A DNA stretch of 64,000 nucleotides from Prinsepia uniflora. Its lineage: Eukaryota > Streptophyta > Magnoliopsida > Rosales > Rosaceae. Shown in pieces: positions 23,049-34,680 of the stretch; the first letter of the stretch is position 1, and each line of letters opens with the position of its first letter. Under the pieces are notes generated by a model, which worked only from the letters and a program-made list of their open reading frames with translations, did not search any database and had not been told where the DNA came from. The stretch spans positions 83,076,863 to 83,140,862 of the forward strand of contig CM064861.1 in NCBI GenBank assembly GCA_032719365.1. Reading direction: 5' to 3'. The position numbers and the translations under genes were made by a program.

Positions 23049-25644
23049 ATGCCTCCGCGACGTGAACCCCCTCCACGACCTGAAGATGAAGCGGCTAGAG
23101 GGACTGAGAGCGCTTCGATCGAGAGAGCCCAGAGGCTTGGGGCTACTATGTTCAGCGGTGGGGCCGATCCCGAGGAAGCTCATCGATGGATCACCCGGCT
23201 CGAACGTATTTTTGGGGTGATGCACTGTCCTCCTGAGGATCGGGTTTTGTTAGCTACTTTTCTGTTGGATGGAGCTGCATACGAGTGGTGGTATACGTTG
23301 GAACTGTCCGGCTGGGATGCACATACTGTGACATGGTAGACTTTCCGGGAGCGGTTTCTTGATCAGTACTATCCCCGTTCTTTCAGGGATGCAAAGGAGG
23401 CAGAATTTCTTCACTTGAAGCAAGGGAACTTGACAGTTGCTGAGTATGAGCAGAGATTTCAGATTCTGTCCCCGATTTGCTCCTGCATTTGTATCGACCG
23501 AGGCGGAGAAGTGCCGCCGGTTTGAGTTGGGCCTCCGAGGAGAGATCAGGGTTATCGTGACAGCTGGCTCTTTTGCTACATTCCGAGAGTTGTCTGATGC
23601 TGCTGTCAGGGTGGAGGCCGGTTTACCTGCTAGACCACAGTACTCGGGTAGTGTTCGACGCCGAGAGCATTCATTTCCAGGAGCATCGAGTCAGAGGCCC
23701 CCGAAACGGGGAAATTTTGGTGGATCGTCATCGGCTGGTGGAGCCCGGTATGGCAGACCAGGCAGTTTTCAGGGCTCTCGTTTTCGAGGAGCTAGGTCAC
23801 AGCCGACTCCTCAGGCGAGTGCGACTTCAGTGGCTTCTACAGGGAGATATACCGGTGGACCCGGTAGGGATACTTGCTTCTATTGCGGAGAGCGAGGACA
23901 CTTCCGGCGGGAGTGCCCATTGTTAGCTCCGGAGGGTGGAGCAGGCAGAGGTGCAGCAGAACCCGGGCGGAGTACGGCTTCAGTATCAGGGGCGGCAGGC
24001 CCTAGGGGTGGCGGTGGTGCCACGAGTAGTTCCAGAGGGCGTGGTAGGTCATCGGGACCTCAGGCGCGAGTTTTTGCTATGACTCAGCAGGAGGCCAGGT
24101 CGGCACCTGGAGTGGTGACAGGTACACTCACCATACTTGGTCACACTATTTTTGTTTTGATAGATCCCGGGGCTACCCATTCTTTTGTAGCTCGGAGTTG
24201 TCGTTTGGTTAAGGAGAGGGAGGTGTCTACTTTGGATTGTGCATTAGGAGTGAGTACACCTACGGGGGAGGTGTTGGTAGTGACTCAAGTGTTGAGAAAG
24301 TGTCCGATGATGGTAGGCGAGGTAGAGTTACTGGCGGATTTGTTACTGTTGGATCTCCGGGACTTTGATGTTATTTTGGGTATGGACTGGTTGACGAGAC
24401 ATCATGCTTCTATCGACTGTTTCGATAGGAGAGTTACTTTTCGGAGTCCCGGGTTAGTAGAGACTACGTTTCAGGGGGATCAGCGTGCACTTCCTACTGG
24501 AGTTATTTCGGAACTTGAGGCTAGCAAGTTGTTGCGTAAGGGATGCCAAGGTTACACAGCTCATGTGGTGGATACGCGTGCTACGCCAGTGAGGGCAGAT
24601 GATATACCAGTGGTACGGGAGTTTCCTGATGTTTTTCCCGAGGAGTTGCCAGGACTACCCCCACACCAAGATCTTGAGTTCACGATTGATCTTCTTCCAG
24701 GTACACAGCCTATTTCACAGACTCCTTATCGTATGGCACCTGCAGAATTGAGGGAACTTAAGGCCCAGTTGCAAGAGTTGGTCGATATAGGATACATTCG
24801 ACCGAGTATGTCACCTTGGGGAGCACCTGTTTTGTTTGTTAAGACAAAGGACGGAGGATTGAGATTGTGTGTGGATTACAGACAACTGAATAAGGTAACT
24901 ATTCGGAATAAGTATCCCCTACCCCGGATTGATGATTTGTTCGACCAATTGAAGGGAGCTCAGTATTTTTCGAAGATTGATCTTCGCTCTGGTTATCATC
25001 AGTTAAGGGTTAAAGAAGAGGATGTACCGAAGACAGCCTTTCGGACTAGGTACGGTCATTATGAGTTTGTTGTGATGCCTTTTGGTTTGACTAATGCCCC
25101 AGCAGCTTTTATGGACCTTATGAACCGAGTGTTCCGGCCATACTTGGATCGTTTTGTGATTATCTTCATTGATGACATTTTGGTGTATTCAAAGAGTGCG
25201 AAGGCACATGAGAAACATCTGCGAATCGTGCTTAAAAATTTGAGGGAGCATCAGTTGTATGCGAAGCTCAGTAAGTGTCAGTTTTGGTTGACCAGTGTGG
25301 GATTTCTGGGTCATGTGATTTCGGCCGAGGGCATCAGCGTGGATCCTCAGAAAGTTGAGGCGGTAGCCAATTGGGAACAGCCTAAGACGGTGACGGAGAT
25401 CCGGAATTTTCTGGGTTTAGCAGGCTATTATTGGCGTTTCATTGAGGGTTTTTCGATTTTAGCCGCTCCTTTGACCCGACTAACTCGGAAGGGAGTTCGA
25501 TTTGAGTGGGACGAAAACTGTGAACAGAGTTTCCAGGAGCTTAAAAGGCGGTTGACATCTGCTCCTGTGTTAGCCCTTCTAGATGATAGTGGAGAGTTTG
25601 AGGTGTACAGTGACGCTTCTTTGCAAGGCTTGGGTTGTGTCTTG
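23049..25644 (+). pseudogene. gypsy gag-pol polyprotein, disrupted and truncated
   Basis: ATG 23049 (MPPRREPP) opens gag. The capsid-type retrotransposon gag domain (HRWITRLERIF, AYEWWYTLE) meets an in-frame TAG at 23337 and then a frame change at about 23455-23475. From there one frame stays open to 25914. Domains in order: CCHC knuckle [14 protein letters not shown] (from 23875), aspartic protease IDPGATHSF (Asp 24163), reverse transcriptase with [30 protein letters not shown] and FIDDILVYS (DD at 25171-25176), and the connection (GLAGYYWRF). RNase H begins (VYSDAS) and is cut at 25644. The frame then runs 90 codons into LTR sequence. Integrase is absent. The product would act in cytoplasmic particles in replication; this copy cannot replicate alone. 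Confidence 0.92.
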
Positions 25645-28040
25645 ACATTTTGTTCATTTTTGAACCGTGCAATCCTTCGACAAACGCAGAAAACAGAGAG
25701 AAGAGTGTGGAGAGGTGGTGATCGATTCAGTGCAAGGGAGAGTGAAGAGAGAGTTGAGAGAAGGACAGTGAGGCAAGGAGGTGCTGGTGATCGCGGTTTG
25801 GAACTGCAACCGTGCACGGAAGCGATACGGTGGACGGCTAGATTTTTGGCAAAAACAGAGAAGGAAGTGGTCTGTGGTGGCTGTTGTGCCGTGTGGTGGA
25901 TCGATTCGAGCCACTAGGAGACTCAGGAGATTACGGGGAGTCCAACCAGCACCGTGGTAAGCGGCGGTGCCCACGGCGACGACAGAATCGAAGGGTAAGT
26001 TCCTTTCCCCTGTTTTCCCGTGGATTTTAAATTCAAAAGTCGTGAAGGTAGGAGGAGAATCGAGGGGATTGGTGAGTGCAGTGGTATTTAGGGAGGTTCT
26101 AGGAGTGGGGTAGAACGGTCGCCGTGACGGGGGCGTACACGGCGGAGCTCAGTCGACGGAGAGTACTCTGTACTCTGTTTGGCCGTGAAGTTCAAATGCA
26201 AAGTCGTGGAGTTGGGCGTTGAGTCGAGGGATTAGGAGGTTAGGATGAAGTTCAGGAAGGTCCTAGGCGTCGATTAAGATGAACGCCGTGACGGGGGAGG
26301 ACCTGGGCGGCTGGCGGCCAAAACAGGGGCTACGGGCCGTCTGTTTCGAGGCCGTGAACGGTGGGTTTCCGGCCGTGATTCTTCAAGGTTAGGACATGGT
26401 TAGGTTGCTTAGGATGGGACGAAGAGAATGGGATTGGATTGGACTGGAATGGTGGTCAGATTACAAAGAACCGGTCACGCCGGTTCACCTGTGTTGAACC
26501 GGGTGACTCGAGGAAGGAGATGCACTGTAGCAAGCGCGTGAGGCCCACGCGCAGCCACTTTGGGCGGCGCGTGGAGGCGCGTGGGGAGGAATCCGGCCAA
26601 GCTTCCAACATGAGTTTAGTCCTAAATGTTCTAAGGAATCCAATGGTATAGTTTTCGGGTTAACCGGACGGTGTTACGGAGTTGTTCGGGAATCCAGACG
26701 GTTACGGGTTTAGGATTAAAATATTATTTAATTCCCGAAAAATTGGGGAAATTAGGATTAGGATCCTTGATGTAGTTGTGACCCTATTTGGTGCATTTTG
26801 ACAGGACGGGAGGCACCCGAGACGGTCGAGGAGCGCACGGAGCGCGACTGACTTGCTCAGATTTGTGAGTGGACTCTTTCCTACTTCCGAGCATGCCTAA
26901 CTGTTTTTATCAATGTTTTATGATATTATGTGTGTTTTTATGTTTTCCATGCTGGTTATACGTGATTGAAATGTTTGCATGTTTTTTTGAGACGTTTCCG
27001 GGTTTTTGCACGTGTTTCGAGAAAAAGCCGGTTTTCAGCTTTTGATGCCATATTTGAGAAATTCAACCTATAAATGTTTTCTAATGATGGTAAATGAGTT
27101 ATGAAACATGATTTGGAGATTTCCTATGGTTTTGGTATGGAAATGGATTTTCCGGATTTGGGTTCGGAATGTCGGTTTTGAACGCCGGTAGGGCTTCGAA
27201 CCGGGGATTCCGAATTCGAGTTGAATAGGGAGTTAGAAATGGTTTTCAAATGGATTGGATTTGCTGGATCTGGATATGGGTTTAAAGACCCGGATTCTGA
27301 TTGACGGGGGGACGGGCCCAGATTGAGTTTAAAGACTCGGGAGTTTGAAGACTCGGATATTTATGATATTACCCCCATAGGCCTATTGAGTTTAAAGACT
27401 CGGGAGTTTAAAGACTCGGATTTATATTTGAGGCCTGGTTGAGTTTAAAGACTCGGATAGGTCCAGCAGGTTTGATCGGAAAAGATGGTTTAATGCTCGT
27501 GCTCTGGTTTCTATACCAGTTTTATAGTGTATCTGTTTCTTATGATGTTTTATAGTGTATCTGTTTCTTATGATGTTTTATAGTGTTTCTGTTTCTTATG
27601 ATGTTCCATATTATGATTTTTCTAATACTTCGTTTGGCATGCCTGTTTTCAAAATGGAGGGAACAACTTATTACTTTTCCTTAACTCTGATTTGATGAGA
27701 AACTGTTTTGGAACTGCTATTTATTCCAGTCCACTCACACCTTTTGTTTTTTTTAAATTCCCCTCCAGGTCGTGGTGATAGTGCTGGGGTGAACGTTGAG
27801 GCAGATATCGAGAGGCATAGAGCTTACGACGTTCTTCCGTTGCAGACTTAGAATTGTAGGACTTTTTGTGCCCATTTTGTAGAACTATGCTCTGACTTAC
27901 TGTTGTATATATTGACTCCTTCGTCTGATAGTTGTGCTTATAGTTGGATTAAGGTTATCTTTGGTCCTGTAAGTGTGATTGTCAGACGGGAGCGGGGTTC
28001 GTCCCGGGTACCGAAGTGATATTTGGGACGGGTCCTGACA
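25645..28040 (+). repeat. 3' LTR, 5' end deleted
   Basis: It corresponds to 20566-22961 at a constant offset of 5079 bp, so no net indels have accumulated. The first 571 bp are missing because a deletion joined CTTGA in RNase H to CATTTTG in the LTR, with about 1 bp of microhomology. It ends GGGTCCTGACA followed by the target duplication GTTAG. Splice-like signals are preserved; the intron 1 acceptor reads GACAG here against GATAG in the 5' LTR. Confidence 0.93.
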
Positions 28041-29494
28041 GTTAGGAAGGCTGAGAACAACCCTGTGAACTTAGAGGAACACGACGGTGAGCACGGCGGA
28101 GGCCAGAACGACGCTAAGTTGTCGATGTCCTCTGTTTTTCCGTTTGAGTTCAAGATGGAAATCATGGGTTTTGAAGCTGAGTCAAGCTGTTCTATTGGTT
28201 CTAATAAGTGTTGGAAGTCCCCAGTAACCTGAAGGGTTGAACCAGAGGCTGAGGAGATGGCGGGTGACCGGAAAACCGCGACTGAAAATTTCAGGGGTCT
28301 GGGTCGAGTTTTGGACGGTGAATTTCAGTACCTTATTTCATGAATTAGTTAGTAGAATTGATCATACAAACAAGGACGAAGCTATTGGGATTTATTGGAC
28401 TGAAAATGGGTTGGAATTGAGGGGAAAACCGGTCATGCCGGTTCGGTTCGACCGGACCGGTCTGAACCGGGTGGACTGAGGTTGAAGACGATGAACAGTA
28501 CAGGCGCGTGAGGCCCACGCGCAGCCCCTTTGGGCGGCGCATGGGGGCGCGTGGCACTGTTCATGGGGAAGTTGTCAACACAACTTTTAAAGTATTCAAT
28601 ATAACGAACATTTTGGCGCTGGTTTCGAGTAAATCGGACATCGTCTCGATATATTTCGGGATGTCCGAAGGTTTTAGGACTCGGTTAAAAATAGTTAAAA
28701 ATATGGGAAAATTTCGGGACTTTAATAGAAGCTTAAATAAGTCGTTAGTGACCTCTTTATGGGATTTGAACAGGTTCGGGAAAGCCGAGGATAACGGAAT
28801 GGCTGGGAACGACGTAAGACTCGGATATATTGATATTTCCCCCATAGGCCTGTTGAGTTTAAAGTCTCAGAGTTTAAAGACTCGGATTATTGAGGCCTGG
28901 TTATTGAGTTTAAAGACTCGGATAGATCCAGCAGGTTCGATGGATGAGAATGTGGTTTCAATTGTGTTTTGGATTTCACTGAGATGTGATGATGTGGTTT
29001 TCAATAATGGTTTCTGATGTTTTGGGCAGTGGCCCGGATGAAATGGTTTTCGGTGATTTTGGGCTGAGGCCCGGGATTTGAGAAAAAGGAAAATGTGTTG
29101 GTTTCTGTACATAGTTTTATGCTAAGGAATTGATATGCATGCATTGGTTTTGAAACGGAGGGTATAACTGTTATTGTTTTATGAAATATTTTTTAACTTA
29201 AACTTTATTTTTGTCCACTCACAGTCTTTTCGTATTTTTCGATACCCTCCAGGTTGTTGCGGCGCGGGCTGTCGATCGAGAGAGTCGAAGATATCACACG
29301 TACGATCCACAATAGACCCTGCGCACTCTGGGAAGTTCGAAAGTATTGAAACGGTCGGATCGGAACTCCCTTGTCCGACTTACGTGTCACACAGAGGTTA
29401 GACGTCTGTTTGACCCTTGTGTCATGCATAAGTCAGACGGGAGCGGGGTTTAGCCCTTAAGCCCGGGGGATTAGGGGTGGGCCCTGACAGCTTG

Positions 29495-29822
29495 GGCCAA
29501 TTAGATGAGTGACACTTGTCACTCATCAATTGGTCCAAGTCAGATTTTTTGACCAATCTCCAAAAACCAACTGTACATTTCTCGTAATGCGTGAATAGTG
29601 CCAGTTTTCTTCCGTGACTCGTAACTTTCTCGTCGAACGTCCGATTTCGATGTGTCACTTGTCTACAGACTTGTGACATTTCTATTTACGTAACGAGAGT
29701 CTGTCAAAGTCCAAATAGTATCTCAGGTCAAAAGTCAACATTTTTTCCCTGACCAAGGATAAAACAGTCATTTTACATAAAATTTCCGAATTTACAATTT
29801 ATTAAAAGTTCAAGGCGTTACA
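29495..29822 (-). mobile_element. right (5') end of a minus-strand LTR
   Basis: It resumes the minus-strand LTR after the GCTTG duplication: GGCCAATTAGATGAGTGAC and the palindrome at 29504-29527, then the blocks seen near 15250-15470 and 63300-63640 (CTGTCTACAGACT, AAAAGTCAACATTTT), ending GCGTTACA. It is either the remainder of the LTR starting at 16736 or the end of the older outer LTR; flanking duplications do not settle it. Confidence 0.6.
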
Positions 29823-29825
29823 TTA

Positions 29826-32169
29826 AATGTACCCTGAATTTGCATAAAAATCATACTAAATTATTCGTTCACTTAACACTCTAAAATATTCAAGTTGACC
29901 TACTCAGCTTCTTTTTTTTTTACAAATGTTAAGTGATCGTGAAAAATAAGGGGGAAAATAGGAATTTTGACACTTCGGTATATTTAAGCTGTGTAAGAGT
30001 CTGTGTAAAAATGATTGGGAAATTAATTTTTTTTCTTTTTATAGAAAAGATTAATTATATCATAATTAACTTTATGAGAATTCTATCCATTCAATTAAGA
30101 TTGAAACTTTCTGAGAATTTAATCCATCTTCTTCCTCGATAACCCTTCCCTGGCCCACCTGCCCAATCTTCTTCCCCTACCAGACAACATTGCATAAACT
30201 CCATCATCCACACCCAGGTAACATAAAGCAAATCAATAAAACTGAAGAAATAAATTATCTAGGAAGCACAATATAAACATATACAAAATAAAAATGGAAG
30301 ATGCAAAAAATAAAAAATTCCATAAACAAGAATAAGAAACTCGGAAGAACATTTGAGGGAGAAATGAGAGTTAGAGAGGAGAGAGAGTAGAAAACAATCA
30401 AAATAGCTAAAAAACATTGAATATTGAAATCAATCAGTTGTTCATCTTCCCTCTTCGAATATCCAGATTTCTTTACCTTCTTCATCTTTTTCATCGTTGG
30501 TCTAATCGACAACCCCCTAGCTGAAAGCTTGGGAGTGAATTTTACCATGATTTCATTGCCTTCATATGTTCTATCGGAACCCTACTTGATTTCCTAAAAA
30601 ACTGCCACAGATTCCATGAATGGACGACATTATAGGATGGAGATTCAGAGAGATACTGTCGTCAATGTCAGCTTCACATATAGAAGTCAAAGTTCTCTTC
30701 CTTGAATTGGCTTGGACAATAAAGCGCAACATCATAAGCTTCACATAGGACATTTTCAATCCTCGATTGTCAAGTCCCACCTTGGTGCTATCATACTTCA
30801 AGCTCAACGGGGCCTTCAAGATCAAGTCACATCCAAACTGGAGGAAGTTTCACTTCAAGATGGAAGAAAGCTAACCCCGCAAGGTTGAGATCAACCGAGA
30901 GCCATTCTTTTGAAGCACAAGGGTCATGTTGACCTCACCCAACCTCGAAGCAAGCTTACCTCACAAGTTTCACTCCAAGCTGATTTTGAAGCTTTTCCAA
31001 AAGCTTCATTTCTTCACCAAATCTAACATTTTAAGAGTATAAATTCATCTAATCAAACCCACAAATTCAAATATGAAATCGAAATTGAGATTCATTACCT
31101 ATGATGGCTAAAAAAGGCTAAAAAATTATTGTATTGTTCATTATGAATTCTCATTCTCCCAATGTCCCCAACCTGATAGCTAGTGTGGTAGAGCTTAGAA
31201 TGAAGCGAGGAAGATGACAACGTGATTATTTCGTGGTGATTTGGCCTAAAAACTCAAAATCCTATTTTTGAGGGTTTCTTTGTTCATAGTGGAATAGAGG
31301 AAGAGAGTCATAGGCGGTGGAAGAGGAGAGGGGAGGGGGGGTGAGGGGGGTGAGGGGAGAGAGAGAGAGAGAGAAACGAAGAAAAAATCTGAATGTATCC
31401 CTAGCCAAATTACAAAATTACCCCTAAAATTCTCTAGATCCACAACTCTCTCATACGAACGCTATTTTTGGTGTGTTGTCTATCTATAACTCATGAGTTT
31501 GAGACCTATGCAACGGTCCATGAAACATTTCCAAAATTATATCCGAATGAAAATCAACTTTCAATCCCCTAGGGTAAAATTGTATTTTCTAAATTAAATT
31601 GTGAAAATTCACATAATGAAATAAACGGGTGCCTACACATATAATGTAGTTTCAAGTCCATCTTGGATGATTACAATGTATCTTGCGTATCTAGTGCTAT
31701 TTCAATACATCAAGGAGTTTGCACATGCAGTTTCCGTACATTGTGGAGAGTTATCATTTATCTTGCACATATAGTATAATTTCAGTCCATCTAACAAAAT
31801 TACAATCTATCTTGCACATATAGTTTATGTCTATCATAAAAAATCATAATCTATCTTGCAATTTCAATCTATTTTGGGCATTGCAATCAATCTTAAACAT
31901 ATAATCTTGTCTTTCGTCAAATCTTTATCATTGTATTTCAACATATATTGTTGTTAGTCTATTTTTTGTAAATAGTGCATTTTCTTGTACTAGTAAGTTG
32001 ATTATCAGTTTTAGCCCAACTGCATTAAAAGTCACAATTATGCTCATTGCAATTGCTCTAGTCAGTACTGGTATGGTCGTAACGGCTCTTGACTATTTGC
32101 ATCTTTGCATTTCTTTTGTATGTAGTATAAATTTCAACTGATTTTGTACATGCAATACATTTTCGATTG
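29826..32169. other. gene-free stretch with an ancient LTR relic and degenerate repeats
   Basis: No supported gene. About 30870-31640 looks like a much-diverged minus-strand relative of the LTR family (ACCTATGCAACGGTCC near 31502, AAAATCAACTTTC near 31550). A G-rich/(GA)n tract lies at about 31318-31375. From about 31630 a degenerate word TATCTTGCACATATAGT recurs every few tens of bases to about 31900 and again after the next hAT element, suggesting an old tandem array. Confidence 0.4.
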
Positions 32170-32177
32170 ATCTTCAC

Positions 32178-33109
32178 TAGCCCACACCATTTGGCCCAAA
32201 AGCCCATGTGCTTATGGAGGCACGATAGGTCCGGTGGACAAAATCCCGGCCCGACCCGTTATGGGCCGTGGGTCGGCCCGACACGAGAGTTAGAGGGCTG
32301 TGCTTGGGCCTATGGTGTTCAAACCCGATAGGCTCGAGCCTGATAAAGCCCGGTAAGTCCAGCCCGACCCGCCCATATAAACCCGGCCCATAAGTCCGAA
32401 TATATAAAATTCTTATTATTTAAGAATTAATACCTAACCCATTTTTAATATTAATATTTCAGCCCAAACCCAAATCTCAACCCCAAGTCCACCTAATTTA
32501 TTTTAAAAAACTCAATGGTCAATACCCAATACAAACCCTAACCAGCTAACCATATGTCCACCTATTTAAATAAATTTCACTCAACCCTAACCCTTTCCAC
32601 ATTCTGATTCTCCTCACTAACTGCATTATCTCTCTCCCAACTCTCAAAGTTCAAAACTCATATATCAATATCTCACAAACCCACACTCACTCAACACAAT
32701 CTCTCTTATCTCTCAACCCCATTCTTCCCTTTACGCTTACTTTCGCTTCCCATTCTTCTTTCTAGTTGGGTACTCTTGAGCAATTTTGTTAGAGTTTTTA
32801 AGGTAAAGTTTTAATGAGACCACGTTTTTGCACCCTTGTGTATTTTTTTTTTCATATTCATATATTTTTTTGTAACTTTAAAATTTGATAAATAGTTTAT
32901 TGCAAAAAACCCACGTAAGTCCGGCCCAAGTGAGCTTAGTAGGCCTAACCAGAAAAGCCCGATAAAACCCAAGGGCTTTTATATATGTAAGTAAGCCCGC
33001 CCGATCCGGCCCGTAAATTAAAAAATTATTTAATAAGTCCAACCCGGCCCCGCCCAAGCCCAAAAAATTTAGGTCGAGCTTGCCCGACTCGGCCCAATGA
33101 CGAAGGCTA
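32178..33109. mobile_element. hAT-type non-autonomous element, GC-rich ends
   Basis: Perfect 8-bp target duplication ATCTTCAC (32170-32177 and 33110-33117). Short inverted ends TAGCC.../...GGCTA, with subterminal GCCCGACCCG / CGGCCCG motifs inverted at the two sides. Length is 932 bp and there is no transposase. The short minus-strand ORF at its right end is made of the GGCCCG repeats and is not a gene. Confidence 0.82.
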
Positions 33110-33117
33110 ATCTTCAC

Positions 33118-33845
33118 GTATGGAACAATTAAAATCTAATCATTACAATTTCGATAGATTTTGCACATACAAACTAATTACTAATGATGTGATGCATATA
33201 TTAATGTAGTTATACATCCGCACGTGTATAGGATAAAAAGTTCAAAGAAAACATCCCTAATTGTTTTTTTTCCTTCCCAAACACATGGAGAAGGATAATT
33301 AAGGAACATAGACAAATCTTAATAGATAAAAGCGGAGTGCGGATAATGCGGGAATTTTTTGAAGGACTTACTATTAAGTATTAATCCACATCCAACAACG
33401 GGTTTCCTTTTTAAGGCTGTCAGGAAGCTCACAATTATTTATCATAACTAATTTGGTTCATTGCGGTTCAAAATTATACGTTTTTTAGTGTAAAAGTTCA
33501 ACTACACCTCTTAGACTAGTTTAATTGGGCCGATTTGGACTCCAAAGCCCATTAGATACTCTGTTTTTTGGGTCGAAAAGATTCATTCATAAAACGCTAA
33601 CTGGGTAAAGCAACATACATGAAAGCAATAAATCAACAAAGCATAAACTTAAGTGAAACATAACACATCAACATAGATTGCCATTTCAGCCAAGGGAGAA
33701 ACAGACCCAACGACAGAGCAGAACCCATCATGCCTAGATCTCCCCTTAGCCTCCATATGAGGGCAAGGTAAACCCATCACTCAGCAGCACATGGATTAAG
33801 GAAGAAGGAGGCTTGATGATAACCTAGGCTTTGTTCAACATCTCC
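33118..33845. other. gene-free stretch
   Basis: Intergenic DNA. The first 80 bp (TTTTGCACATAC near 33161) resembles the degenerate array to the left of the hAT element, so that element landed within it. Nothing else is recognised. Confidence 0.45.
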
Positions 33846-34680
33846 CTACTCATTAGTGACACACCTGCATCTTCGGCCTGGTTCGCATTTTTGTGGAACA
33901 CATGGCCATTGGTGAAACTTCAACGATGTAGCCAAAGCAATAATCTCTGTCAGCAGTGGATATTTCTCCCATCTTCCCCACTTAATACTTCCGTTTACCT
34001 TCGAGTCCACCTCAAAAATCACTCTACTGAAACCATTGGAATATTGGATATCGCACATTTGACATCCTCCAAACCAGCCAGTGCCTCAGCTTTAAGAGCG
34101 GACAAAGCACGCCTCCTTAAGCCCCATGCACTTCTGAAATCTCCCAAACAATTTCTACATATATAGTACACCCAGACAAGCCATATTTGAATTTTGGTTC
34201 CAATTAGCTGCATCAGAATTGCACTTAAGAACTCCATCAGGTGGAGGAGACCATAGCACAAGGAAAACATCGATTCTTAGAGATTGCAAGACTCCACTCT
34301 TCTCAGCTAGCCTCCCTACAATCAGACTCCAAAGCTCGTATGCTCTCAATGACTGCTGGGATTAAAAGGTATGTTCTCCATCACAGCAGAGCAGCTAGCT
34401 TTCCAGATTATCCAACAAGTATTCGCAATCAGACTCACAAGCCACCGGATATCAGTAACCTGGCGAAAACATGGAGAAGTCACTGCAAGGAACTAGTCCT
34501 AAAAAGAGGTGAAACTCTGTACATCAATAACATCTATGACGATGGACCATCAAACCACACAGCTTGGGCCCCCACATGCAGGAATAAAATGTGTTCCACT
34601 GTCTCCGGATATAAACCGCATAGCTCACAACTAGGCGACCTACCCAAGTGCCAAAATGGAGGTTGGCACGAGTAGAAATT
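33846..34680 (-). pseudogene. LINE-type pol remnant: zinc-binding RVT and RNase H-like region
   Basis: Read on the minus strand. About 34625-34565 encodes a zf-RVT-like segment (CELCGLYPETVEHILFLH). About 34270-34190 encodes the start of a plant RNase H-like domain (WSPPPDGVLKCNSDAA), continued in other frames by KAEALAGLEDVKCA and VEVDSKV-like segments down to about 33990. Several frameshifts and stops separate the pieces, so it is dead. This order (zinc-binding RVT then RNase H) is usual at the C terminus of plant L1-type retrotransposon proteins. No poly(A) tail or target duplication was identified. Confidence 0.6.

Larger units (their letters stand above)
19995..28040 (+). mobile_element. 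Ty3/gypsy LTR retrotransposon, young but internally deleted
   Basis: Full 5' LTR (19995-22961), tRNA-iMet primer site (22964), defective gag-pol (23049-25644), then a fusion directly into the 3' LTR (25645-28040). The perfect target duplication GTTAG flanks it (19990-19994 and 28041-28045), which proves the outer ends are original. RNase H is cut and the rest of RNase H, integrase, any chromodomain, the polypurine tract and the first 571 bp of the 3' LTR are missing. Reading both LTRs side by side I count roughly a dozen differences over 2.4 kb, so insertion was recent. The pol motifs and long LTRs suggest a Tekay/Del-type chromovirus, but the diagnostic chromodomain is absent. Confidence 0.93.
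19099..29489 (+). mobile_element. plus-strand solo LTR split by a younger gypsy element
   Basis: It starts TGTAATGACCCATCCC at 19099 and ends GGGTGGGCCCTGACA at 29489, with a perfect 5-bp duplication GCTTG (19094-19098 and 29490-29494). Its own sequence is 19099-19994 plus 28046-29489 (about 2.3 kb); everything between is the later insertion. Downstream landmarks are acceptor GAACAG|G (about 28772), GTCCACTCAC at 29213, and the acceptor CCCTCCAG|GTTG. The expected GTGAGTGGAC donor was not found, and the variable region is short, which suggests an internal deletion. Confidence 0.85.

Noticed and set aside
22818..23225. 135-residue minus-strand ORF across the LTR/gag junction
   Set aside because: It is antisense to the primer site and gag start, with no recognisable domain.
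28508..29017. 169-residue ORF
   Set aside because: It lies wholly in LTR sequence. Equivalent positions in other LTRs are not open in the same frame.
16736..29822. Reading this span as one intact solo LTR interrupted by insertions
   Set aside because: The flanking 5-mers do not match and a block is duplicated, so it is described as chimeric.
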